DNA from: a virus | Virus record (IMG/VR): IMGVR_UViG_3300036770_005281 | Location: 1 to 49,753 of that record | Reading direction: 5' to 3' (one strand) | Length of the DNA: 49,753 bases | Shown here: positions 16,324 through 23,816 of the stretch, one piece after another | Numbering within the stretch: position 1 is the stretch's first letter | How the letters are laid out: the number at the start of each line of letters is the position of its first letter | Program-made: the position numbers and the translations under genes | Notes under the pieces: generated by a model | Databases searched by the model: none | What the model saw: only the letters and a program-made list of their open reading frames with translations | Told to the model about the DNA's origin: nothing

Positions 16324-16501
16324 CGGCAGCATTGAGCCCGCACACGCCGTAGAGATCGTCTGCAGCGCGTGCGGCTACGACCTGGATGCGGCCGAGTTGG
16401 AAGCAGACACCTGCTCTGACTGTGGCCAGGCCCTAGACCTGAAACGGTCCGTGGCCATCCAGATTACGACGGTACCTGCTGCATCGGGAGCTACTATGTA
16501 A
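16289..16501 (+). CDS. Small zinc-ribbon protein
   Basis: 70 aa from ATG 16289, which overlaps the previous gene by 35 bases; an in-frame ATG at 16241 is possible, and neither has a clear ribosome site. Two Cys-X2-Cys knuckles, CSACG (about residues 25-29) and CSDCG (about residues 42-46), form a typical zinc ribbon. No catalytic residues are visible. The gene precedes the lysis cassette. Start uncertain, reading frame likely real because of the cysteine pattern. Confidence 0.55.
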   Translation: MKLQSPSRTLPDGSIEPAHAVEIVCSACGYDLDAAELEADTCSDCGQALDLKRSVAIQITTVPAASGATM

Positions 16502-16513
16502 CCAGGAGAGATC

Positions 16514-16951
16514 ATGTCAGAGCCGACCCGCGATCAGGAGATCGCCAGGATCAAAGCCGAAGCCGAGGTCGAGCTTCGACGGCTGGAGGCCCAAAGCCCC
16601 GCCAAGGAGATTGCCGGCAAGGCCATCGGCAAGCATGGTCTCTTCTACATCACCCTGATCGTCGTGATCGGGGTTGTCTCTTCCCTGTTTCTGGAGCAGG
16701 AGAAGATTGCAGCGGTGATGGGACTGCTCGGCGCAAGCCTGACGGCCCTCATCTCCATGCTCAACGGCATCGCGGGTGCAACGCCCAAGCAAGAGAAGCC
16801 GGAATTCCAGGTCATCCAACACCTTATCGACAAGCTCGACCGACTTGATCGAACCGAGCAGCCGATGCGTGTGGCGGTGGAGGGTGATCGTGTCACTGTG
16901 ACCAAGGGCGACAATGAGGTCATCGCCAACCGAGGAGCCTCCCATGCTTGA
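16514..16951 (+). CDS. Two-span membrane protein, holin candidate
   Basis: 145 aa. A charged N-terminal helix (residues 1-38) is followed by two hydrophobic segments: LFYITLIVVIGVVSSLF (about 43-61) and AAVMGLLGASLTALISML (about 66-84). The C-terminal 60 residues are charged. Two spans separated by a short turn, next to a second membrane protein and an endolysin, suggest a holin or antiholin that permeabilises the inner membrane. Ribosome site AGGAGA. Overlaps the next gene by 8 bases. Confidence 0.6.
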   Translation: MSEPTRDQEIARIKAEAEVELRRLEAQSPAKEIAGKAIGKHGLFYITLIVVIGVVSSLFLEQEKIAAVMGLLGASLTALISMLNGIAGATPKQEKPEFQVIQHLIDKLDRLDRTEQPMRVAVEGDRVTVTKGDNEVIANRGASHA

Positions 16952-17441
16952 CATACTTGGTGGGGGCATCTTTGGCTCCCTGATTGGCGGCATCTTCCGC
17001 TTGGCACCGGAAGTGCTCAAGTGGCTGGACAAGAAAAACGAGCGCCAGCATGAGCTGGCCATGTTCCAGCGCCAATGCGACTTGGAGGCCCAGCGCGGTC
17101 AGCAAAAGCTCGCCGAGATCGGCGCGCAGCGCGAAGCGGCCATTGATGTGGGCGTCATGGACGCCTTCAACGCCGCCATCCAGCAACAGACCGAGATGGT
17201 CAAGGCCGCCGGCGGCTGGGTTGCAAGCCTGTCGGCCAGTGTGCGGCCGGTTGTGACCTACTGGATTTTGTTCATCTGGTCCTTTGTCCACGTCTGGTTC
17301 GCCTGGAACGCCTGGCTCTTGGGCGCACCTCCTGCCGAGGTGTTCAAGACCATGATGTCCCCTGACTTCAGCGCGTTGGTTGCGGGCACCTTGAACTACT
17401 GGTTCCTGGATCGCACCCTGGCCAAGCGGGGGCTTGCGTGA
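16944..17441 (+). CDS. Holin candidate (GTA-type 3-TM holin-like)
   Basis: 165 aa from ATG 16944 with CGAGGAG upstream. The N-terminus is hydrophobic and Gly-rich (ILGGGIFGSLIGGIF). A charged helix follows (KKNERQHELAMFQRQCDLE). After VASLSASVRPVVTYW come two hydrophobic segments, ILFIWSFVHVWFAWNAWLL and FSALVAGTLNYWF, and a basic end. This layout matches the family I know as '3-TM holin of gene transfer agents'. Directly upstream of and overlapping the endolysin (GTGA), so it is the best holin candidate. No spanin gene was recognised nearby. Confidence 0.7.
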   Translation: MLDILGGGIFGSLIGGIFRLAPEVLKWLDKKNERQHELAMFQRQCDLEAQRGQQKLAEIGAQREAAIDVGVMDAFNAAIQQQTEMVKAAGGWVASLSASVRPVVTYWILFIWSFVHVWFAWNAWLLGAPPAEVFKTMMSPDFSALVAGTLNYWFLDRTLAKRGLA

Positions 17442-17917
17442 AGTTGGACATCGCCACCGAACTGTGCAAGCGCTTTGAGGGCTTGCATCGGGTTGGCGCG
17501 GACGGGCTGATCTACCCCTACATCTGCCCGGCGGGCTTTCCCACTCAAGGCTACGGGACCGTTTACCGGCCCGATGGCCGCAAGGTGTCGATGGATGATC
17601 CGCCCATCACCAAGGAAACGGCCGAGCAGTGGCTCAAGGTTGAACTGCTTCACACCTATGCTCCGGGCGTTGTGCGCAATTGTCCGGGGCTGTTGCCGCT
17701 GGCCCTTTTAGAGCAGGATTGGGGCAAGTTCAACGCCATCGTGGACTTTGCCTATAACCTTGGGGTTGGCCGCTTGCAGACCAGCACATTGCGTCGCAAG
17801 ATCAACGCGCAGGACTGGGAGGGAGCCAAGGAGCAGCTCATGCTGTGGACCCGTGGTGGTGGCCGCGTATTGCCTGGGCTGGTGCGTCGTCGCCAGGCGG
17901 AATGTCAACTGATGTGA
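17438..17917 (+). CDS. Endolysin, GH24 lysozyme
   Basis: 159 aa from GTG 17438, overlapping the previous stop. It cleaves the glycan chains of peptidoglycan at lysis. Residues 10-41 hold the GH24 active site: Glu14 in CKRFEGLH, Cys30 in YICPAGFPTQGYG where T4 lysozyme has Asp20, and Thr36. The Glu-Cys-Thr form is known in phage lysozymes and a Cys at this place keeps activity in T4 lysozyme (family knowledge). FNAIVDFAYNLGVGRLQTST is the conserved C-lobe helix. There is no signal peptide, so release needs the holin. Confidence 0.9.
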   Translation: MKLDIATELCKRFEGLHRVGADGLIYPYICPAGFPTQGYGTVYRPDGRKVSMDDPPITKETAEQWLKVELLHTYAPGVVRNCPGLLPLALLEQDWGKFNAIVDFAYNLGVGRLQTSTLRRKINAQDWEGAKEQLMLWTRGGGRVLPGLVRRRQAECQLM

Positions 17918-17930
17918 GCAGGAGCAGTTC

Positions 17931-18095
17931 ATGAAAAACACCCCCGTCTGGGACAAGAAGCGCCCCAAGAGCCTGGGCAAGCCCAAGGCCCTGACACCGG
18001 CCAAGAAAGCGGCGGCCAAGAAGATGGCCAAGGCCGCTGGCCGGCCCTATCCGAACCTCGTGGACAACATGCGCGCTGCGCGGAAGAAGGGCTGA
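17931..18095 (+). CDS. Tiny lysine-rich protein
   Basis: 54 aa from ATG 17931 (AGGAGCAG upstream), ending 2 bases before the next start. Composition is Lys/Ala/Pro-rich (KKRPKSLGKPKALTPAKKAA), with a C-terminal YPNLVDNMRAARKKG. Histone-tail-like composition suggests nucleic-acid binding, perhaps packaged with DNA; that is inference. Good ribosome site and tight packing support a real gene. Confidence 0.65.
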   Translation: MKNTPVWDKKRPKSLGKPKALTPAKKAAAKKMAKAAGRPYPNLVDNMRAARKKG

Positions 18096-18097
18096 CC

Positions 18098-18535
18098 ATG
18101 GCCACTGTCAAAAAGGACGCGATTGCCGACGGCATCAAGCAGGCCTACAGCAAGGGCATGAAGGCGTGTCCGACGGCGACCATGGACGTCCATGTCAACC
18201 TGAAGAACCGCAACCACGCCATCAAGGAGTACGGCTACGGGCCCCTGAACCCGGAGTCGCAGTCGCGTGCTTTTTGGCAGAAGAAGGCCGAGATGTGGGG
18301 CACCGATGTACCTGAGGCTAAGAAGGCGCGTTGCCACAACTGTGCAGCGTTCATCCAAACCCCACAGATGCTCAAGTGCATTGCGGACGGTATCGAGAAC
18401 GAGCCTGAGCAGCATGAGAGCTACGCGGACGACGTAATTGCCGCCGCCAACCTGGGCTACTGCGAGCTCTTTCACTTCAAGTGTGCGGGCGACCGCACCT
18501 GTGACGCTTGGCTCGTTGGCGGCCCGGTGAAGTAA
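18098..18535 (+). CDS. Cysteine-rich conserved phage protein
   Basis: 145 aa. The C-terminal 60 residues have six cysteines in fixed order: CHNC, KC, GYCELFHFKC and TCDAWLVGG, reminiscent of metal- or iron-sulfur-binding small domains. The N-terminal part is basic. Similar 'CxxCxxF...C...GYC...F.C...RTCDxW..GGP' proteins occur next to tail genes of aquatic phages, with no proven function. It could be an electron-carrier-like or structural metal protein. Coupled to the tiny gene upstream and the nozzle gene downstream. Confidence 0.7.
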   Translation: MATVKKDAIADGIKQAYSKGMKACPTATMDVHVNLKNRNHAIKEYGYGPLNPESQSRAFWQKKAEMWGTDVPEAKKARCHNCAAFIQTPQMLKCIADGIENEPEQHESYADDVIAAANLGYCELFHFKCAGDRTCDAWLVGGPVK

Positions 18536-18544
18536 GGAAAAACG

Positions 18545-20404
18545 ATGCCACTGCTTCGACTCTTTCTCAAACCGGGCGTAGACAAGCAAAACACCGAGTA
18601 CGGCGCAGAAGGCGGCTGGGTGGATGCTGACTACGTGCGTTTTCGCTACGGCCTGCCTGAGAAGATGGGCGGCTGGACCAACTTCAACAACACCGAGGCC
18701 TACTTCATCGGCTACACCAGCGAGGTCTTCACCTGGACCGCGCTCGATGGCTCGCCACGCGCTGCCATCGGTACCGACCGCAAGCTCTACGTGTTCTACG
18801 GCGGTTCGTGGGCCGATGTCACCCCCATTCGGGCCACGTCTACCGGCGTGACTTTCGATACCACGAACGGCAGCACGAACGTCGTGGTCAACGACTCGGG
18901 CCACGGAGCCATCACTGGCGACTTCGTGACCTTTTCCAACGTCACCGGCGACCCGGGCGGCATCCCCAATGCGGACCTGGAGAACGAGTTCGAGATCGTT
19001 GAGGTCCTGAGGTCCAACACCTACCGCATCACGTCGCCCACCCAGGCCACGAGCACTGCTTCTGCGGCAGGTACTGCGGACGCGGCCTACCAGATCAACG
19101 TCGGCTCGGACCGGGGCTACATCGACTTCGGCTGGGGCACCGGTACCTGGGGCTTCTTTACTTGGGGCACGCCTCGTCCGCCGTCTGCCGGCCTGCAGCT
19201 CAACAACCGGGTGTGGCAGTTCGACAACTACGGCGAGAACCTGATCGCGCAGGTGGTTGATGGCGGCATCTATGAGTGGCTGCCCGCCGGGGGCCTTGCA
19301 ACGCGGGCCACGGCCATCGCAGGTGCACCCACCAAGAGCAAGTACGCGCTGGTGTCCACGCCAGACCGGCACCTGGTGTGCTTTGGCACGGAGAGCACCA
19401 TCGGAACACCGTCCTCGCAGGACCCGATGTTTGTGCGCTTCTCCGATCAGGAGAACATCAACGACTTTGTGGCCACGGCTACCAACACGGCGGGCGGCCA
19501 GCGTCTGACGGACGGCAACACCATCATCACGGCTGTGCGCTCGCGGGGCCAGATTCTGATCTGGACCGATACCTCGCTGCATGGCCAGCAGTACCTGGGG
19601 CCGCCTTACACCTTTGGCTTCCAGCAGCTCGGAGCCAACTGCGGCTGCATCGGACCGCATGCAGCGGCCGACGTCAACGGGGTGGCGTATTGGATGGGCC
19701 GTGATGCGTTCTTCATCTTCGATGGTACGGTCAAGAAGATTCCCTGCACCGTGCAGGACTACGTGTTTGAGGACATCAACCTCATTCAGAGCTTCAAGGT
19801 GAATGTGGGCATCAACACACAGTTCAACGAGGTGACGTGGTGGTACTGCTCGTTCACCAGTGACTTTGTGGACCGCTTCGTGAGCTACAACTACCTGGAG
19901 AACGTCTGGACGATTGGCACGATGGCACGCACGTCTTGGGTGGACATGAACACGTTCGCCAAGCCGATTGCCTCGTCCTACATGCCAGAGGGCACGCAGA
20001 CGCCGACCTACGGGGACCCGATCTACGGTCTGACGGCCGGCCGCACCCGCTTGTACAACCAGGAGGATGGGGTCAACGCGGTCGACCAGCCCATTGATGC
20101 TTACATCGTCTCGGGCTACTTCGACATCGGCGACGGTGACCAGATGCTGTTCATGAAGCGGTTCATCCCGGACTTCAAGAATCAGGTGGGCAACCTGACG
20201 GTGCGGCTGTTGCTGAGGCCTTTCCCGCAGGCGACGGCCAGCCCCAGCTCGCTGGACCCCTACGTCATCACGCCGACCACGCAGAAGGTGGACACGCGGG
20301 CGCGCGGGCGACAGATTCAGCTTCGCATCGAGAGTGACGAGCTGGACAGCAACTGGCGCTTTGGCACGATGCGCGTTGACATCCAACCGGACGGCCTGCG
20401 ATGA
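18545..20404 (+). CDS. Tail nozzle / DNA-stabilisation protein (P22 gp10-like)
   Basis: 619 aa. The start (LRLFLKPGVDKQNTEYGAEG, then WVDADYVRFRYGLPEKMGGW) is the hallmark of a large podovirus family equated with the P22 gp10 nozzle, which closes the portal channel and holds DNA in the head. The body is made of repeated strands with Gly/Trp turns (YIDFGWGTGTWGFFTWGTP, GVAYWMGRDAFFIFDG), consistent with a beta-propeller. Starts with ATG behind AAGGAAAAACG. Overlaps the next gene by four bases. The gp10 link is inferred from pattern and context. Confidence 0.75.
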   Translation: MPLLRLFLKPGVDKQNTEYGAEGGWVDADYVRFRYGLPEKMGGWTNFNNTEAYFIGYTSEVFTWTALDGSPRAAIGTDRKLYVFYGGSWADVTPIRATSTGVTFDTTNGSTNVVVNDSGHGAITGDFVTFSNVTGDPGGIPNADLENEFEIVEVLRSNTYRITSPTQATSTASAAGTADAAYQINVGSDRGYIDFGWGTGTWGFFTWGTPRPPSAGLQLNNRVWQFDNYGENLIAQVVDGGIYEWLPAGGLATRATAIAGAPTKSKYALVSTPDRHLVCFGTESTIGTPSSQDPMFVRFSDQENINDFVATATNTAGGQRLTDGNTIITAVRSRGQILIWTDTSLHGQQYLGPPYTFGFQQLGANCGCIGPHAAADVNGVAYWMGRDAFFIFDGTVKKIPCTVQDYVFEDINLIQSFKVNVGINTQFNEVTWWYCSFTSDFVDRFVSYNYLENVWTIGTMARTSWVDMNTFAKPIASSYMPEGTQTPTYGDPIYGLTAGRTRLYNQEDGVNAVDQPIDAYIVSGYFDIGDGDQMLFMKRFIPDFKNQVGNLTVRLLLRPFPQATASPSSLDPYVITPTTQKVDTRARGRQIQLRIESDELDSNWRFGTMRVDIQPDGLR

Positions 20405-21111
20405 GCAAGATCAACAACGTCCGCCTGCCCAACGCGGTTGCTTCGAGCTACAGCCCGGAGCAGTTCAACCAGCTTGTGCGTTCGCTTGAGCAGGTCATCT
20501 TCCAGCTCAACAACACCTACACCCCGGTCACCAGCGAGAACACCGCTGGCGCGGCCACGTGGATGTCGGCGGGCTCAGGCGCGGGCGGCGGGTTTGCAGG
20601 CGGCATCCGTGGCTTTCAAAACAGCAACGGCATCATCTTGCCGCACGCGATGATGATCTCCGAGGACGATCAGGTCAATGCCAGCATCACCGGGGAGAAC
20701 CTGCTGACTTTGACGCCTGCGTTTTCCAACGGCATCACGGTGGAGAGCGGCAGCCGCATCACGGTGCCCTGCGCTGGGCAGTACTTGGTGACCTTCACCT
20801 TGCAGGTGACCAACCGAGGCAACACGGCGGCGGAGTTCGAGGTCTGGGCCAAGGACACGGGGGTCAACTACCCCTTGAGCAACACGCGCTTTGACGTGCC
20901 GGTTCGCAAGAGCTCCACCATCTGGTCGCACGTGGTCCCGGCAGTCACTGGCATTTTTACCGTGGACGATCCGGCCAACGACTACCTGGAGATTGCTTGG
21001 TGGTCCGACAGCCTTGATGTTTACTTGGAACACTACGCTGCGGGTACGTCACCCACGCGCCCGGCCATTCCCTCGGTGATCCTCACCATCAACTTCGTAT
21101 CGGCGAACTGA
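20401..21111 (+). CDS. C1q/TNF-like jelly-roll tail protein
   Basis: 236 aa. An N-terminal helix (SYSPEQFNQLVRSLEQVIFQ) is followed by a Gly-rich linker and a jelly-roll domain (about residues 95-236): ITVPCAGQYLVTFTLQVTN, FEVWAKDTGVNYPLSNTRFD and a final IPSVILTINFV. This is the trimeric C1q-like head seen on tail needles and fibres of phages. Trimerisation would be driven by the helix. It follows the nozzle gene directly (ATGA overlap), so it may be the tail tip or needle knob. Confidence 0.7.
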   Translation: MSKINNVRLPNAVASSYSPEQFNQLVRSLEQVIFQLNNTYTPVTSENTAGAATWMSAGSGAGGGFAGGIRGFQNSNGIILPHAMMISEDDQVNASITGENLLTLTPAFSNGITVESGSRITVPCAGQYLVTFTLQVTNRGNTAAEFEVWAKDTGVNYPLSNTRFDVPVRKSSTIWSHVVPAVTGIFTVDDPANDYLEIAWWSDSLDVYLEHYAAGTSPTRPAIPSVILTINFVSAN

Positions 21112-21112
21112 C

Positions 21113-21445
21113 ATGGCCAACAAATACCTGCGCAAATACCTGACCCCGTCGGCCGCGACCGAGACCACGATCTACACCGCGCCGACCGCGAACAACGCCA
21201 TCGTCTCGTCGCTGCGGGTGACCAATGACAACGCCAGCACGACCAATTTGACCGTGACGTTGTACCCGGAGGGCGGGGCCACGCCCTACAAGGCGCTCAA
21301 GACCTACGTCCTGCCGCCCAGCCAGACGATGGACGTTTTCTCAGGGGTTCCCATGATCATGCAGGCGGGCGACATCCTCAAGGTGACGTCTTCGGTCGCG
21401 GACGTCGATTTCTGGCTGTCGTACCTGGAGATCGACCGCACTTGA
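21113..21445 (+). CDS. Small beta-sandwich virion protein
   Basis: 110 aa. After MANKYLRKYLTPSAATETTI the chain alternates strands (AIVSSLRVTND, TNLTVTLYPEGG, KTYVLPPSQTMDVF, DILKVTSSVADVDFWLSYLE). It is like phage tail accessory proteins with a 'missing-value' beta sandwich such as that at 7645. It starts one base after the preceding stop. A promoter-like sequence follows its end. Function unknown. Confidence 0.65.
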   Translation: MANKYLRKYLTPSAATETTIYTAPTANNAIVSSLRVTNDNASTTNLTVTLYPEGGATPYKALKTYVLPPSQTMDVFSGVPMIMQAGDILKVTSSVADVDFWLSYLEIDRT

Positions 21446-21449
21446 TGAG

Positions 21450-21479
21450 TGGACAAAACTGGATTTCATGTCGGATAAT
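21450..21479 (+). promoter_or_regulatory. Sigma70-like promoter before internal-protein genes
   Basis: TGGACA (21450-21455, 5 of 6) and GATAAT (21474-21479, 5 of 6) are 18 bases apart in a 108-base gap. The next start is at 21554. It would give the four large virion genes downstream extra transcription. TATAAC at 21487 is a second, weaker -10 candidate. Confidence 0.45.
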
Positions 21480-21553
21480 TTGGCCCTATAACGCGTCCTT
21501 TTCCGGCGCGCAGCCCCATGCGGAGCTATAGGCCATCAACGGAAAGGACAACC

Positions 21554-23815
21554 ATGGAAAACGAAGGAATCATGGCCCTCCCGCAAGGGGCAGCCATGCA
21601 AGAAGACCAGGGGCAGATGCCCATGGTGACCAGCGCCGACGCGTACGACGCTGCGCAGACGGCTATGGGGATGGTCAATCCTCAGGAATTGGCCGTCCTC
21701 AAGGAGTCTCTGCGCCAGAACATGGCCGAGCTGGAGCTGACGCCCGCGCAGCTTGAGACCCTCATCGAGATTTTCGAGTACGTCTCGCAGAATCCCGGTC
21801 AGTACAAAACCATCCGTGAGGACTTGATCAACCGCGACTTTGTTGATGCGGAAGACCTGCCGGAAGAGTACGACCCCGAGTTTCTCGGCGCAATCCTGAT
21901 TGTCCTGAACGAGCTGAAGATGACGGCGGCCCAAGGGGCCAGCGCCGCCATGATGGAAGGCCCGCCCGTTGAAGGCATGGGCATGCAGCCGATGGCCATG
22001 GCCGAAGGCGGCCTGGCCGACATGGCCGCTCTTTTGGCCGCCCAAGGTCGCAATGGCGACAAGATGCTGGCCCACATCACCCCGGAAGAAGCGGAGTTCC
22101 TCAAGTCCCGGGGCGGCGCGGGCACGATCAATCCGGTCACAGGCCTGCCTGAGTTTTTCCTGAAGAAGCTCTTCAACGCCGTCAAGTCGGTGGTGAAGAG
22201 CGTCGTCAACGTCGTCAAGAAGGTGGTCCAGTCGCCTGTTGGGCGCATCCTGGGCACCATTGCATTGGCCACGGTCCTCGGGCCAACGGCCATTGGCGCA
22301 ACACTGGGGACTGCGGGTACCGCTGCTCTGGCCTCTGGTGCCACCACTCTGATTGCCGGGGGCTCGATCAAGGACGCCTTGGTTGCCGGTGCCATGGGCT
22401 ACGTTGGCGGTGGTGGCACGATCATGGGAGTCAGCCCCGTGGCCGCCGTGGGCCAGTATCTGCCGGGCTATGCCGGTTCTGCGCTGAACACGGGCCTCGC
22501 CACTGGTGCCATCGGCACTGGTGTGGGCCTGATCGCGGGCATGAAGCCGGCCCAGGCGCTCCAGATGGGCGCGATGTCGGGCCTGTCCGCCGCCGCGCTG
22601 CAGGGCCTGTCCAATTCCAAGGCCTTGGCCGATGCGCGGTTTGCCCGCGACATGGGGCAGGAGCTGACGGTTGCCCAGCAGCAGGCTCTGACCCTGGCCG
22701 GTGAGCCGCTTAACACCGGCCCGCTTTCGGGTACTGGCACAGAGGGCGGCCCGCTGCGCCTGGCTCCTGGTGGTGTAGGCACGGTTGGCCAAGGCGGCGT
22801 GGGGCAGGTGGGCACCACCGGCACGGCTCAAGACCTGCTGGGGCAAGGTTTGCGCCCCGGTAGCGGCGGCCAAGGCTTGCAAGTGCCGTTGAACATGCGG
22901 CCTGAGTTCAGCACCACCAACGCTGACTTCTCCACCGGCGTGGGTGGCACCGCACCGACAACCAACTACGACTTGCTGGCGCGCGGCTACACCGCCCCGA
23001 CCGGGCTGCAGCCGTCGCCGATGGGCTTCGCCTCCGACTTCTCCCGCGCAGCGGGCGGGACGGCGGCCTCCACCAATTACAGCCTGACGCCCGCGCAAGC
23101 TACCCAAGCAGCCACACAGCCCGCTGGGTTCATCGACCGAATGGTAAGCGGCGCGAAGGACCTCTACAACGAGTACCTCTCGCCCAGCCGCCCCGGCCTG
23201 CCGGCCGACGCAGGCATCCTGCAGAAGTACGGTCCGCTGGCCTTGGCTGGCACTGCGGCCATCGCTGCCACCGGCGGCATGGAAGGCGAGCCTGCCAACC
23301 AGAACCCGGCGTTCAACCGGAACTACACCGGCATGGACTACATCCGGGACAACCCCGGCATGTTCCAGGGGGGCTTGGACAACAGCTACCAGCGCCCGGA
23401 CCTGCCGCGTGGCACGCTGGTCGACCCGTCGCAGATGTACCGCTACTCCAGCATTCCCCTTGGCCAGCCAGGCGTCGTGCAGCCGACGGGCGTCACGCGC
23501 AGCCCGGCCGGAGTGGCGCAGCCCTACAACGTCGCAGGTCTCTACGGCGTGCCGCTGATCTACGGTCAGCAGCCGCCTCCCGGCTACGCCAAGGGCGGTG
23601 AGCTGCGGCCGACGGAGTTCCCGCGCAAGAACGGTCCGATCAACGGCCCGGGCACCGGAACTTCTGACTCGATTCCGGCCATGCTGTCGGATGGGGAGTT
23701 CGTCTTCACCGCCAAAGCGGTGCGCAACGCCGGGGGCGGCAGCCGACGCAAGGGAGCTGCTCGCATGTACAAACTCATGAAGAAGCTCGAAGGCGGGCCC
23801 GTAAAGGCGAAGTGA
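21554..23815 (+). CDS. Large virion protein with membrane-active middle, ejection-protein candidate
   Basis: 753 aa from ATG 21554 (GGAAAGGACAACC upstream); an in-frame ATG at 21518 lies in the promoter leader. The N-terminus is acidic and helical (ELAVLKESLRQNMAELELTP). Residues about 230-330 are a long Gly/Ala hydrophobic stretch (RILGTIALATVLGPTAIGAT, then GAMGYVGGGGTIMG), able to enter a membrane. The C-terminus has YAKGGELRPTEFPRKNGPIN and LSDGEFVFTAKAVRNAGGG, a tail repeated in many phage internal proteins. Likely an internal virion protein that helps DNA cross the envelope; inferred from size, hydrophobic middle and place. Confidence 0.7.
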   Translation: MENEGIMALPQGAAMQEDQGQMPMVTSADAYDAAQTAMGMVNPQELAVLKESLRQNMAELELTPAQLETLIEIFEYVSQNPGQYKTIREDLINRDFVDAEDLPEEYDPEFLGAILIVLNELKMTAAQGASAAMMEGPPVEGMGMQPMAMAEGGLADMAALLAAQGRNGDKMLAHITPEEAEFLKSRGGAGTINPVTGLPEFFLKKLFNAVKSVVKSVVNVVKKVVQSPVGRILGTIALATVLGPTAIGATLGTAGTAALASGATTLIAGGSIKDALVAGAMGYVGGGGTIMGVSPVAAVGQYLPGYAGSALNTGLATGAIGTGVGLIAGMKPAQALQMGAMSGLSAAALQGLSNSKALADARFARDMGQELTVAQQQALTLAGEPLNTGPLSGTGTEGGPLRLAPGGVGTVGQGGVGQVGTTGTAQDLLGQGLRPGSGGQGLQVPLNMRPEFSTTNADFSTGVGGTAPTTNYDLLARGYTAPTGLQPSPMGFASDFSRAAGGTAASTNYSLTPAQATQAATQPAGFIDRMVSGAKDLYNEYLSPSRPGLPADAGILQKYGPLALAGTAAIAATGGMEGEPANQNPAFNRNYTGMDYIRDNPGMFQGGLDNSYQRPDLPRGTLVDPSQMYRYSSIPLGQPGVVQPTGVTRSPAGVAQPYNVAGLYGVPLIYGQQPPPGYAKGGELRPTEFPRKNGPINGPGTGTSDSIPAMLSDGEFVFTAKAVRNAGGGSRRKGAARMYKLMKKLEGGPVKAK

Positions 23816-23816
23816 T

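Noticed and set aside
18047-20386. 779-aa open frame on the minus strand
   Set aside because: Lies wholly antisense to the nozzle gene; long open antisense frames are expected in GC-rich coding DNA. Composition is Arg/Val/His-rich with no motif.
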